Positions 1 to 8,363 are shown, counted from the first letter of the stretch. The stretch is 44,779 bases of DNA from an uncultured Succinivibrionaceae bacterium (GCA_900539665.1 UQCV01000010.1:1-44779), one strand, 5' to 3'. A program made the numbers and translations. Notes: generated by a model from the sequence alone, not told the origin.

Positions 1-1
1 G

Positions 2-55
2 AAGGAAATCAATGATGATTGGATATCTAGAAAATATATCAACATGGATTTATAG
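2..55 (+). CDS. Possible C-terminal tail of a transposase (partial)
   Basis: A reading frame enters from the left edge and stops at a TAG at about position 53-55, giving a tail that reads EINDDWISRKYINMDL. The pattern of an acidic stretch, a Trp, then R-K/R-Y-x-x-M resembles the extreme C-termini I know from mutator-type (IS256) transposases. A pair of strong hairpins follows immediately, as expected after the end of a gene. Only 17 residues are visible, so the family call is a guess; that this is the end of a gene is more likely than the identity. Confidence 0.3.
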   Translation, partial: KEINDDWISRKYINMDL

Positions 56-66
56 GGATCTTCGTG

Positions 67-127
67 TATATGTGTTGGTAAAAGAGCCAATTTAGCAACA
101 CATATAGGTCTTTCTTTTCGAAAGACC
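67..127 (+). terminator. Two adjacent perfect hairpins
   Basis: An 11-bp perfect stem (TATATGTGTTG at 67-77 with CAACACATATA at 96-106) is followed directly by an 8-bp stem (GGTCTTTC at 107-114 with GAAAGACC at 120-127, 5-nt loop). They sit 12 nt after the stop of the left-edge frame. There is no long T tract after the second stem on the plus strand, so a role as IS-end structure is also possible. Confidence 0.5.
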
Positions 128-160
128 AGTTCTTTAAAAATTTGAATTCTGAAATTGAAA

Positions 161-225
161 AGGCCACGTCTTTACTGTATTTGGTAATCGTCCAAAAAAC
201 AAAGAAACATGAGCAGACATGGCCT
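161..225. repeat. 11-bp imperfect inverted repeat
   Basis: AGGCCACGTCT at 161-171 pairs with AGACATGGCCT at 215-225 with a single mismatch, enclosing 43 nt. It lies a little beyond the presumed transposase tail and could be a terminal or subterminal repeat of that element. No gene is visible from 56 to 879 on either strand that I can support. Confidence 0.4.
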
Positions 226-396
226 CGGTAAATAATTAAAACTATCTTAAAAGGGGTTCTATAAATTATTTTATCAAATAAAATTGTGTTTACACAGATT
301 CTATTTCAATCTCTCTTTTTGAAGTTATTTGATCTAAACAGGAATTCTGCTTACGATTAGGCTAACCCACAGTTTTTTGGATTGGCCCATTTTTTC

Positions 397-566
397 TCCA
401 AGTCACCGTGGATAAGTTCTCACGGAGTGTTTGCCACTTCCACCTGCTCAAAGCAGTGGAAACCCGAAAAACGCCTTATTTCAAGGGCTTCCGAGCCTAT
501 TGCCCGTTAACCCTTGACATCAATACTACCGTCTCAACGTGTGCCGAGACCTTTTAATTGATGTCT
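397..566. other. Gene-free stretch with nested hairpins; possible structured RNA
   Basis: Several independent helices are packed into about 160 nt: CCGTG 406-410 with CACGG 421-425; TTCCAC 438-443 plus TGCT 445-448 with AGCA 452-455 plus GTGGAA 456-461 (one bulged base, 3-nt loop); TCAAGGG 481-487 with CCCTTGA 511-517; GTCTC 531-535 with GAGAC 546-550, nested inside GACATCAAT 516-524 with ATTGATGTC 557-565. The second-last and last sets share one or two bases, so not all form together. Such density suggests a structured RNA or mobile-element end. I do not recognise a known RNA family, and the strand is unknown. Confidence 0.4.
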
Positions 567-879
567 GATTTGCTGACATATTAAGGAAACATGTTTAAAC
601 ATACATCTTTTCAAGCGCCCCAACCTTTAAGTTTGTGGAAACACAACCAATTAAATCTCGTGTCTGCATCGCTACCCCAAATAAATATTGATATTTGTGG
701 CGAAATATAAAAAAGAAACCACGAACAGGTCAACACCTTCCCCCTCAAATTCAAAAACAAACCAATCAAAGCCTATGCCATGGTCTTTGCCAGTTCGGAA
801 TGCATGTTTGCGGGTAACTAATCTGAACTGTTGTAAAATCTGCAACAGTTCATTTTCTGAAAACACAACTGGTAATCTG

Positions 880-1065
880 CTACTTCTGCACCCTGCCATG
901 CTTAAGCCGTCTCGGATCCTCGGGCTTTTGGGCATCTGACGGAATCAGCCAAGTATTGCCCTTGAGCACAGCTCCAACAATTCTTCCTTCACTGCAGAGC
1001 TTGGAAACACGTCTTCTTGTAATTTTCCACTTTTCTGCAATCTCAGATGTTGTCAGAAACTCCAT
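880..1065 (-). CDS. Small helix-turn-helix DNA-binding protein
   Basis: A 61-residue protein that is almost entirely one DNA-binding domain: LTTSEIAEKWKITRRRVSKL forms the helix-turn-helix (residues about 4-23), followed by a wing-like GRIVGAVLKGNTWLIPSDA segment ending in the W-L-I-P pattern typical of excisionase/MerR-like small HTH proteins. The ATG at 1065 has a GAGGG ribosome site about 8 nt upstream. It is the last gene of the minus-strand defence cluster, roughly 70 bp after the SieB-like gene. In many gut anaerobes such proteins sit beside toxin or mobile genes; here the gene after it is not recognisable. Target sequence unknown. Confidence 0.7.
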   Translation of the reverse strand: MEFLTTSEIAEKWKITRRRVSKLCSEGRIVGAVLKGNTWLIPSDAQKPEDPRRLKHGRVQK

Positions 1066-1138
1066 GTATTATCCCTCGAAAATGCTTTAGCATAATAATA
1101 AACCGGATCTCCGGTCACTTCTTCTACACTGATGTTTA

Positions 1139-1675
1139 TTATTTTCTATTTTTGTTGAGGAATTCTAGAGAATACGATAGCAAGTTATAACTGTACGTAC
1201 TCTCATTCTTTTTAAGATCAATATCAATCTTATCACCTTTTTCAACGATCTTATATCTCTCTAACTCCAATCCGCTTTCTTCTAACTCATCGATTCTTCC
1301 AAATTGTTTATATTTATTTTTTTCTGCATCAAAAAAAATTTTGTCTATAAATTCTTGTTGATCACGAGTCAGCGATTTTTTTAAATACCGCAAAGCAACC
1401 TGTTTATCAGTGTTTCTATAATTTATATACTTCTTATAGGATTCATGAATTATAGAAAATAGTACCATCAAAAAAGAAAATCCCAAAATAAGTACTATTA
1501 TATTTTTATACTCATTAATAAAATTCTTCTCCATTCCGATAGATATAAGTAAATTTGGCCAAAACAAGATAACTGCGGATAATATAAATAGAACCAAACA
1601 TGACTTAAACATTCCGCTCTTTTCAATGAAATCAAATATTTTTTCTAGCATAAACCCCCATTGATCTATTATCAT
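1139..1675 (-). CDS. SieB-like superinfection-exclusion membrane protein
   Basis: A 178-residue protein with two N-terminal membrane helices (about residues 22-46 and 57-78) joined by a short loop, then a charged cytoplasmic domain. The order IL-F-x-P-x-x-L-x-x-x-G at the first helix, a short acidic/aromatic loop (FINEYKN) and a second helix running into the soluble part match my memory of the SieB superfamily (superinfection exclusion protein B). Known SieB proteins abort infection by certain lambdoid phages from the inner membrane. It lies downstream of the Gabija-like pair on the same strand, which fits a defence role. The first ATG has no good ribosome site; an internal ATG at 1651 (MLEKIF) preceded by GGGGG is an alternative start. 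Family assignment is from pattern only. Confidence 0.6.
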   Translation of the reverse strand: MIIDQWGFMLEKIFDFIEKSGMFKSCLVLFILSAVILFWPNLLISIGMEKNFINEYKNIIVLILGFSFLMVLFSIIHESYKKYINYRNTDKQVALRYLKKSLTRDQQEFIDKIFFDAEKNKYKQFGRIDELEESGLELERYKIVEKGDKIDIDLKKNESTYSYNLLSYSLEFLNKNRK

Positions 1676-1929
1676 GCGTAACTCACTGTTTTCATTTCAG
1701 AAGTTATCATTTATGAAATCATGAGTCAAACCTATAAATAAAATACAAGTAACTAATGACTCCAACCGTTCATCTATCAGATTATAGAGAGTCAAATAAT
1801 GAATGTTTACACAGTGGATATGGTAATTGCGTTCACTGTTCTGCTGTATAGTTCATATATTCAGCCGAATGGAATAAGTCCCACATAGTTCTATTTTTCT
1901 CATAAGGAATACCTAATTCCACAAACAAT

Positions 1930-3654
1930 TTATTTCATATTCATAAAATCGCCGTATGACATAATATTCTCACAACCAAATACATTCTTCAGGTATTCCA
2001 TAAAAGAATCATTTACTGGGACAGTTATAAATAATGCCAGTCGTTTCTTTGCACGTGAACAACAAACATAAAATAAATTCCTATTTCGGATATACGCCTT
2101 ACGCTTTTTACTATCAGAAATTTGTGAAATCTTTAAAGGGAGAAATTTGTCGAATTCATAACTGCGCCAACCTCTGCCGATGACAAAAAGGACATTTTGA
2201 TATTCTTCCCCCTTTACCCCATGTTCAGTAGAATAAGAGGCATTTATTTTATGATAATCTAAAGAGTTAATAACTTCAGTGTATGGAATTTCGTAAAGGT
2301 TTCTTATTTCTTTTCCATAAATTGTTACTTGTTCTTTATTATCAAAACGAGTAAGTTTATCTTGCAATTTTGGTGGTAGACCTAGTAATCTACTATTCTC
2401 CAATACTTTAAGAACATCATAAATAGTCCCTTTTCTAGCCTTATCCAGTGCTTCAGCTAGGCTCTTCCATTGTCTTTTATTTTCTGTTGATTGAATTGGA
2501 CGTCTTTCCACGCCTAGTGCTACAAACAAGTCTTTTGCATTATTACTTTTTATGGCTATGTAAACAGGTTCGACTTTGTTCATGAAGAATAGGAAATGCT
2601 CATCATCAGCATTTTTTAAATGCTCACCGAGGACATTAAGCAAATTATCATAGTGTTGTTGTTTCGCCAGCATCTTATGTGTAATCATAAGAGTTTTAGA
2701 GTTATCACGCCACCCGAACTCAGATAATTTTTTTCTCAATTTATCAATATAAGAAAAAAGAATATCGTTGGGTAATTCATCTTTATAATATCCTGATTGA
2801 CGAACTCCTTGATAATCATTGGTGGTTATAACTAAAATACGACCATCTTGTTCATCTAAAGCAGAAATTTGAGGTAATTCAGGTCTGATTTTATTGAGTA
2901 CATTAACAATAATTTCTTCAGAACGAAAATTAGATTCTTTTCTGATTACCTTAAGTTTATCGCTAAATACCTCGCCACAAGCTCCATTATCATCATAAAT
3001 AGTTTGCCAAGCGTCCCCAAATAATCCAAATTGTATGCTACTTTCTGACTCTACAAAATACTTAATTATTTGATCCATAATAGATTTAAAAGAATCTTGA
3101 TACTCGTCTATTAGGATTATTGGGTAGTTTTTTGACAGTAACTTACGAAACTTAATATTGTCTAAAAGGCGTACAAATAACGCAATCACATCATCATGAT
3201 GGAGATGAAATTCTCCTTCTTCGAAATATCTAACTCCCAGATCATAAGAAATTTTTTTTATATTGTTTTTTGAAATTTTTCCTGTTTTTTCATTATTTTC
3301 TGGAATAATCCCTATTTCATCTGCGAGTTGAATCAAAGATGATTGAAACTTGCTCATAGTATTCCACGAAAAATTATGAATTGTACAGGGTTGAATGAAG
3401 TTATTGCTCTTTAATCTAGATTTTATCTCTTCAACAGCAACATTCGTATAAGTAATACAAGCTACATGCTGGCCATTTTTTGTAAGTTCATTTTTTCTTA
3501 CTCTCTCAAGCCAATCAATCACTTTCATTAAAGAGTATGTTTTTCCCGCACCGGCGCCAGCTTCTACACGAAAACTATATCCTGCACTAAGAGTATCAAT
3601 TATAATTTGATCTGTCTTGCTGGCTAAAGACTCTCCTTTTTCTTTATTTGTCAT
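1930..3654 (-). CDS. gajB: UvrD/Rep-type helicase of a Gabija-like system
   Basis: A 574-residue superfamily 1 helicase. Visible motifs, in order: Walker A AGAGAGKT (32-39), motif Ia ACITYTNVAVEEIK, Walker B ILIDEYQDS, motif III GLFGDAWQTIYD, motif IV NFRSEEIIVNVL, motif V STEHGVKGEEYQNVLFV and motif VI YVCCSRAKKRL. The frame is open further upstream, but the ATG at 3654 has an AGAGG ribosome site and overlaps the end of the upstream nuclease gene by 11 bp, so translation is probably coupled. In Gabija systems GajB is thought to sense or use nucleotide-depleting DNA ends and activate the GajA nuclease. It is longer than the GajB proteins I recall (about 500), so a relative (class 2 OLD-helicase pair) remains possible. 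Confidence 0.72.
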   Translation of the reverse strand: MTNKEKGESLASKTDQIIIDTLSAGYSFRVEAGAGAGKTYSLMKVIDWLERVRKNELTKNGQHVACITYTNVAVEEIKSRLKSNNFIQPCTIHNFSWNTMSKFQSSLIQLADEIGIIPENNEKTGKISKNNIKKISYDLGVRYFEEGEFHLHHDDVIALFVRLLDNIKFRKLLSKNYPIILIDEYQDSFKSIMDQIIKYFVESESSIQFGLFGDAWQTIYDDNGACGEVFSDKLKVIRKESNFRSEEIIVNVLNKIRPELPQISALDEQDGRILVITTNDYQGVRQSGYYKDELPNDILFSYIDKLRKKLSEFGWRDNSKTLMITHKMLAKQQHYDNLLNVLGEHLKNADDEHFLFFMNKVEPVYIAIKSNNAKDLFVALGVERRPIQSTENKRQWKSLAEALDKARKGTIYDVLKVLENSRLLGLPPKLQDKLTRFDNKEQVTIYGKEIRNLYEIPYTEVINSLDYHKINASYSTEHGVKGEEYQNVLFVIGRGWRSYEFDKFLPLKISQISDSKKRKAYIRNRNLFYVCCSRAKKRLALFITVPVNDSFMEYLKNVFGCENIMSYGDFMNMK

Positions 3655-5719
3655 AACTAGCCTCTTTGAAAAAATTTTCTCTAGTTTGATTATTAAGCCA
3701 AACCAAGCCTTCTCGGATATAGGATGGGATTTCATAATCACGATACTTATCATCCATCAGAAGGCTTAGAGCGAAATCTGTTTTCTTAATGCTTTCTTTT
3801 GAAAAATCTAATTTTTCATCATTAGATTTTTCAAATAGAGACCGGTTAACATTTTGGATAGCTTCTTCCAAACTGCGAGGGTGAAAATTGCATTCTTCAT
3901 GTTGGAATTCAATTCTACGCATATCTTCAATACGATATTGTTCATCTTTCTCTAATTCATATACTTTGTCTATTAGTACTTTCTCAGAAATATGAAACTT
4001 TCTTTTGCACCACCTATTGATAGTTGCGTTAGAAGATCGTTCAGCTTTTTCTTTCTGGCATCGTTTTTTATCTGAATTGACGAAGTCAACATCTGTAATA
4101 ATTAAAGTAGGAATCTCAAGGAAATCTACTAAATCAAAGAAATTATGGGCATACGCGCCACCTACTTCGATTATCGTATAGTACTGATTAGTTAGAGGAA
4201 TAGGAGCTTGCGAAAAATAACCTTTGGCTTTACATTTTTCGATCATGTTAGGCAGAAGCAATCTCTCCGAAGCTCCTTCAACAAGAATGGCCTTATCACA
4301 GAAATACAGGTCGCAATAACTGAGTTTCATATACTTCTGAAGAAAATCTAGTCGTTTCTTACTTTCCTCTAAACCATTTTGTGAATTATTTAGTTGGTCT
4401 TTATTATTTTCATTAGCTGATTCTTCATTTTGAGTACAGTTACCCGACTTAATAAAATCACTCATGCTTTTGCACACTGCTTCGGACGATCTTTTGAGAA
4501 CGTATCGAACTTGATGAAATGGAACTGTATTAGCAACATGCGCTGAATGGGTGGTCATGATTACTTGAATTCGATTACCCTCAACTGTTTTGTCCAAAAA
4601 ATTATTCAGAAACAAAACAAACGTAGTTTGCAGTTGAGGATGCATGTGAGCTTCTGGTTCTTCAATTATCAGTAATGGAAGTCTAGTACTGTCTCCTACA
4701 AGACTCTGAGCATAGTCCTGAAGTTCCATTGTTATTTTTATCAAATTCTTATAACCTAGACCATTATGTGTTTCTGGCAATGATTCTAATCCTGATTCCG
4801 CAATATACTTTAATTCCGTATCATCAATTATGCGTTTTTCTAGGGCAAGATTAGTACTTGCCTGTAACCTTAGTTCTTCCCCTGATGGATAGCCAAAAGT
4901 CATCATATTATTCACAATCGTTTCCATACGAGAATTGATTCTAGTATTTAGGTCAAAACTAGCCTCGGTGACTATTTTATGCAATTCCTGCACTGATGGT
5001 TGTAGAGATGTTTCAATATCCTCCAATTCTGCATTAAACAACTTTTTCATTATTTGACCGATGGGGTTATCATTAGCAACCGATGATTCATCCATATTTC
5101 GTTCGGCCAAGATTACTTTCATATTGAATAAATTCTGTAAGGCTGGCTTTTTAATCTCCCTAATATCCGAAGGATCAGAAGGATTTTTGGCCGCAATATT
5201 CATAGAGAAAAAATGATTATAATTATCTCTAACGACCTGTGCTATATATTTATCTCTTGAATCTTCATCATCAATATTTGGTGATAAATCGTTGAATTGC
5301 TTTTTTAAATTCAAGAGAGTTGTCTCAACATCCAGCATTAGATCAAATGAAACTTCAACAATTGCAGTAGTTTCGTTTTCATTGAGGTCGATAATAAACT
5401 CATCTAATTGCCCAATAATATCATCGGAATAATCGAATGTAAGTCTAAATTTGGTAATTGGTACTGATTTTTGAAAATTGATAAAATTAGGATCTCGCCA
5501 ATAATCGACAATGGCACTGTATAGTTTTGTTCTAGCTACTAGAGGGTAATCATCTAAGTCTAAATTCTTTTCATCAGATGCTAAAAAAGATAAGATCCGT
5601 ATAGCCGATGTCTTTCCCGTGTTATTCTTCCCAACAAGAAGCGTAAGGTTCTTATCAAAGGCTAGATCAACATTTTTAAGCAATCTATAGTTTTCTATAT
5701 GTAATTCACGTAAATACAT
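3644..5719 (-). CDS. gajA: OLD-family ATPase/TOPRIM nuclease of a Gabija-like system
   Basis: A 691-residue protein with an ABC-type ATPase split around a dimer insert and a C-terminal TOPRIM nuclease. Seen: Walker A GKNNTGKTS (30-38), Walker B LLIIEEPEAHMHP (about 345-357), H-loop MTTHSAHVANT, then TOPRIM glutamate in ILVEGASER (about 479) and the aspartates in IITDVDFV (about 543). The ATG at 5719 (MYLRELHIENYR) carries an AGGAA site; the longer frame to 5758 adds only an unlikely extension. A UvrD-like helicase gene overlaps its stop, the exact arrangement of GajA-GajB anti-phage systems and class 2 OLD nucleases. GajA-type enzymes nick DNA when nucleotides are depleted. About 690 residues is longer than the commonly cited 578-residue GajA. 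Confidence 0.75.
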   Translation of the reverse strand: MYLRELHIENYRLLKNVDLAFDKNLTLLVGKNNTGKTSAIRILSFLASDEKNLDLDDYPLVARTKLYSAIVDYWRDPNFINFQKSVPITKFRLTFDYSDDIIGQLDEFIIDLNENETTAIVEVSFDLMLDVETTLLNLKKQFNDLSPNIDDEDSRDKYIAQVVRDNYNHFFSMNIAAKNPSDPSDIREIKKPALQNLFNMKVILAERNMDESSVANDNPIGQIMKKLFNAELEDIETSLQPSVQELHKIVTEASFDLNTRINSRMETIVNNMMTFGYPSGEELRLQASTNLALEKRIIDDTELKYIAESGLESLPETHNGLGYKNLIKITMELQDYAQSLVGDSTRLPLLIIEEPEAHMHPQLQTTFVLFLNNFLDKTVEGNRIQVIMTTHSAHVANTVPFHQVRYVLKRSSEAVCKSMSDFIKSGNCTQNEESANENNKDQLNNSQNGLEESKKRLDFLQKYMKLSYCDLYFCDKAILVEGASERLLLPNMIEKCKAKGYFSQAPIPLTNQYYTIIEVGGAYAHNFFDLVDFLEIPTLIITDVDFVNSDKKRCQKEKAERSSNATINRWCKRKFHISEKVLIDKVYELEKDEQYRIEDMRRIEFQHEECNFHPRSLEEAIQNVNRSLFEKSNDEKLDFSKESIKKTDFALSLLMDDKYRDYEIPSYIREGLVWLNNQTRENFFKEASYDK

Positions 5720-6095
5720 AATATTTCCTTTCACTTCTCTAATCGCTGTTTTTCTCAACTAAATATTAATACAACTAAAAAACTTTTAGAAATAAATGCA
5801 AAGTCACAACATTTGCTAAATTTTAACGTACATCAATTGTTGACTTATTCTTTATTTCTATAATTTTCCTCTATCAAGAAAACATTTGGAAACTTCCTTG
5901 TTTCTAGAGTATAAACATGCAATCAATCTTCTCCATTCTTAACCTGACAGATATTTGGATTTTTGGATATACATGAGTTAATTAGCAGATTCGTATTTCT
6001 TCACAGCTAATTAGAAATCTGTTATGCATAACACTCTTCTATCTTATTTAAAATAGAGTCAAAATCATTTATAGAAATTAAATAAAAATCATTGT
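5720..6095. other. AT-rich upstream region of the Gabija-like operon
   Basis: About 375 bases without a supported gene. It must contain the promoter of the nuclease-helicase operon on the minus strand, but I see no convincing -35/-10 pair. The short minus-strand frame ending at 6022 starts inside the copied IS leader next door and is not taken as a gene. Confidence 0.5.
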
Positions 6096-6325
6096 CGGTT
6101 AGTGTCAAGCAAGTTGCAACATTTTTTGATAGTTTTTTAAGAAAGAACTTCAAATATTGAATAGCAATAATATTTATGGCTATATCTGTGGCTATAGCCT
6201 CATCTAACGTTGTTTTTTTTGGGGTTAAGTGGCGATTTTGGGTAGCCAAAGTGTTATTTTTCGAATTTTGGTTATGTCTATTCTAAAATTACAGCACTTG
6301 TAACCGAATTAAATCGGCAGCTTTA
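6096..6325 (-). repeat. Left copy of a ~230-bp direct repeat flanking the IS3 element
   Basis: This stretch is nearly identical, in the same orientation, to 8027-8257, the leader of the transposase genes. Shared landmarks are AGTGTCAAGCAAGTTGCAAC (6101-6120 and 8032-8051) and TAACCGAATTAAATCGG near the right end. Differences are scattered substitutions plus a small length change near a T run. The match breaks sharply at about 6096 on the left, where the right copy continues into orfA. It therefore looks like a second IS copy cut off after its leader. Confidence 0.8.
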
Positions 6326-6351
6326 GAAAAGAGGTTATTTATTGTTAATTG

Positions 6352-7521
6352 TTAGGCAGCTTTGGCCTCACAACCACAGTTAGAATAATCAAATTTTTTA
6401 TTAGCTGATTCAGCTACCTTACGTTTTATCGCATATGTTTCTAAGCTAACTTTACCAGGCATTTTATAAGGTTTCTTTCGCCTAATGCCGGAATTAGCAA
6501 CTATTTCATTGCGCTGTTCCATAATGCTGTCACCAAGCCCTTGGTGGCAATCGATTGGGGTTATGAAGTTAATACCTGAATGTAAGTGTTTAGTGTTATA
6601 CCATTGATAGAATTTATCAACCCAAAGACTAGCTTGTTTTATGCTATCAAAACACTTTGGAATACGTATAGATTTGCAGTGCTTTAAGGTCGCGAATGAA
6701 GACTCTATAAAGGCATTGTCGTTACTATGGTGTGGTCTGCTATAGGACGGAGTGATCCCCAAAGATGTAATCTTTGCAAGCATAGTGGATCCTTTCATTG
6801 GACCGCCATTGTCACTATGCAAAATAAGCTTGTCAGCAATTGAGATGTCAGCTGATACCTTACCGTTTAAATGGCCTGAAATGGCAAGTTTTTCTTTTTT
6901 CAAAGCGTTTTCTAAAAAGGTGGCAGCAATCTCAGACTTTTGTTCTTTGTGCACTTCCCAATGTATCATTTTTCGACTAAATAGATCGATAATTGCGTAA
7001 AGATAAAAGTACTCACCTTCTATGTTTTTGTATAGATATGTAATATCCCAGCACCAAACTTGATTTGGCCCTGTGGCTACTAAGCGTTTTTGGTTGATGT
7101 TGTGTTTTGCTCCTTTACCACTTTGGCTTCTTAACGGGCTACGTAGATTATGTTTATTCATAACGCGCCAAACGTAACTCCTTGATCCCATGTAGTAACC
7201 TATAGAGTTGCCATTTTCATCTTTGCGGTCAAGGCAAGTAGCTATAAGCTCTGAAATGCTTAAATCAGGGTTAAGTTTGATATCTCTGACAACTCTATCT
7301 TCATGCTCTTGTTTGTAACTTGAAAAGTTTGGATGGGTGTTACCTTTGCGTTTATCAGTGATATTCTTTTGCCATCTATAAAAGGTTGAACGGTTAATCC
7401 CAAAGAGTGTAACCAGCCAATCGATGGGTAGATAAACTCTATTTAGCTGAGACTTAAGGTTTAAGGCTTTAGAATCGATCTCCACTCCGTTTTCAAGTTG
7501 GGTCGTAATGAAACTAATCAC
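6352..7521 (-). CDS. IS3-family transposase OrfB (DDE integrase domain)
   Basis: A 389-residue frame from a GTG. An N-terminal helix-turn-helix-like part (WLVTLFGINRSTFYRWQ) precedes an rve-type catalytic core with D159 (WCWDITY), D237 (LHSDNGG) and E273 (NAFIESSF), i.e. a DD(35)E triad, and the YQWYNTKHLHSGI tail common to IS3 OrfB. The frame is open upstream of the GTG through G-P-K-G-R-L-I-S-R-E-E-R-Q, overlapping the end of orfA, and is in the -1 phase. An A_AAG tetramer sits in the overlap, so OrfB is most likely made as an OrfAB fusion by -1 frameshifting. All catalytic residues are present and the frame is intact, so the element may be active. Confidence 0.88.
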   Translation of the reverse strand: MISFITTQLENGVEIDSKALNLKSQLNRVYLPIDWLVTLFGINRSTFYRWQKNITDKRKGNTHPNFSSYKQEHEDRVVRDIKLNPDLSISELIATCLDRKDENGNSIGYYMGSRSYVWRVMNKHNLRSPLRSQSGKGAKHNINQKRLVATGPNQVWCWDITYLYKNIEGEYFYLYAIIDLFSRKMIHWEVHKEQKSEIAATFLENALKKEKLAISGHLNGKVSADISIADKLILHSDNGGPMKGSTMLAKITSLGITPSYSRPHHSNDNAFIESSFATLKHCKSIRIPKCFDSIKQASLWVDKFYQWYNTKHLHSGINFITPIDCHQGLGDSIMEQRNEIVANSGIRRKKPYKMPGKVSLETYAIKRKVAESANKKFDYSNCGCEAKAA

Positions 7522-7544
7522 TTTTTGGCGCTCTTCACGGCTGA

Positions 7545-7985
7545 TTAGTCTGCCTTTTGGTCCGTGAAGAGCTGGTGAAAATTTTTGAGGGTTATAACCT
7601 GAGCTGCAAAGGTTGCAAGAGCCTTGTCCTTTTGAGCTAATTCTTGGTCCTGTTGAATCATTTTTTGACTAAAGTCTTTAATTTTTTGACTAAGGTCTTT
7701 ATTTTCTGATTCAGCCTTGTGGAGTTGTTGCTTGAGTTGTTGACACTCAGCTTTCATTTGGTTGTTTTCAAGTGTAAGAGATTGGCTGTCAGCTGATACC
7801 GATTCCTCAATTTCTTGCCCCCAAGATTCAAGGTCAGCCATGTAGATTTGGTGTTGTCGGCAGTATGCTCCACGATCCTCTTCTGAAGGTAAACTAAAAC
7901 ATTCTCTATACATGGCAAATTTTTGCTTGAGAGACATTTCGTTAGCGCTAGCACCGTACTTATTTTGAACTTCATTTTCAGACAT
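7545..7985 (-). CDS. IS3-family OrfA with long coiled coil
   Basis: A 146-residue protein. The N-terminal half (KQKFAMYRECFSLPSEEDRG and following) is probably the DNA-binding part; residues about 60-130 are a heptad-rich coiled coil (QQLKQQLHKAESENKDLSQK...), as in the leucine-zipper of IS3 OrfA. The ATG at 7985 has a good AGGAG site; the open frame extends upstream into the leader but with no ribosome site. The end overlaps the OrfB frame (see orfB) near 7545-7560. Confidence 0.75.
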   Translation of the reverse strand: MSENEVQNKYGASANEMSLKQKFAMYRECFSLPSEEDRGAYCRQHQIYMADLESWGQEIEESVSADSQSLTLENNQMKAECQQLKQQLHKAESENKDLSQKIKDFSQKMIQQDQELAQKDKALATFAAQVITLKNFHQLFTDQKAD

Positions 7986-8026
7986 TGATAACTCCTGACC
8001 CGCTGTGGACTTTAAAGAACTTACCC

Positions 8027-8257
8027 CGATTAGTGTCAAGCAAGTTGCAACATTTTTTGATAGTTTTTTAAGAAAGAATTTCAAATATTGAATAGCAATA
8101 ATATTTATGGCTATATCTGAGGCTATAGCCTCATCTAACGTTGGTTTTTGGGGTGTTTAGGTGACGATTTTGTGTAGCCAAAGTGTTATTTTTTGAATTT
8201 TGGTTATGTCTATTCTAAAAATACAGCACCTGTAACCGAATTAAATCGGTGGCTTTT
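8027..8257 (-). repeat. Right copy of the ~230-bp IS3 leader repeat
   Basis: Leader of orfA, reading toward orfA on the minus strand. It contains a TTGACA-like hexamer (minus strand GCTTGACACTAAT) about 50 nt before the orfA start, and a self-complementary ACCGAATTAAATCGGT near its outer end. The same sequence recurs at 6096-6325. Confidence 0.8.
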
Positions 8258-8261
8258 GTAA

Positions 8262-8283
8262 GTGTAGGTTATCATGAAGTTGA
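8262..8283 (+). repeat. 22-nt match to the 3' end of the CpXC pseudogene
   Basis: These 22 bases are identical to the reverse complement of 43568-43589, which spans the last codons and stop of the decayed CpXC gene. Both copies therefore read toward the same TTA-TCA-TGA end. The copy here directly abuts the outer end of the IS leader, suggesting that a related gene was truncated at this junction. Confidence 0.55.
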
Positions 8284-8302
8284 GTTGAGTTGAGATGAAG
8301 CT

Positions 8303-8336
8303 AAAGCACCGCCTAATTTATTGCGGTGCTTAATTA
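8303..8336 (-). terminator. Hairpin after the coiled-coil gene
   Basis: AAGCACCGC (8304-8312) pairs perfectly with GCGGTGCTT (8323-8331) around a 10-nt loop. It lies about 30 bp past the stop of the minus-strand gene ending at 8364. The minus-strand tail (TTTAGCTT) is only weakly U-rich. Confidence 0.6.
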
Positions 8337-8363
8337 ATTACCGTATGTAGTTAGTGTAGACTA

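Larger units (their letters stand above)
6326..8257 (-). mobile_element. IS3-family insertion sequence
   Basis: Two overlapping transposase frames (orfA and orfB) transcribed leftward, with a ~230-bp leader. The exact ends are not resolved: the leader is present on both sides as a direct repeat, so a single-element end cannot be told from a tandem partial copy. The right limit is placed where the two leaders stop matching (about 8257), the left limit just after the second leader (about 6326). Confidence 0.7.

Noticed and set aside
672..939. Overlapping frames of 83-87 codons on both strands after the HTH gene
   Set aside because: They overlap each other and the HTH gene end, have no ribosome site and no recognisable domain; probably chance.
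6022..6249. 75-codon minus-strand frame
   Set aside because: It lies mostly in the duplicated IS leader, shares the KFFLKKLSKNVATCLTL string with the untranslated start of the orfA frame, and has no ribosome site.
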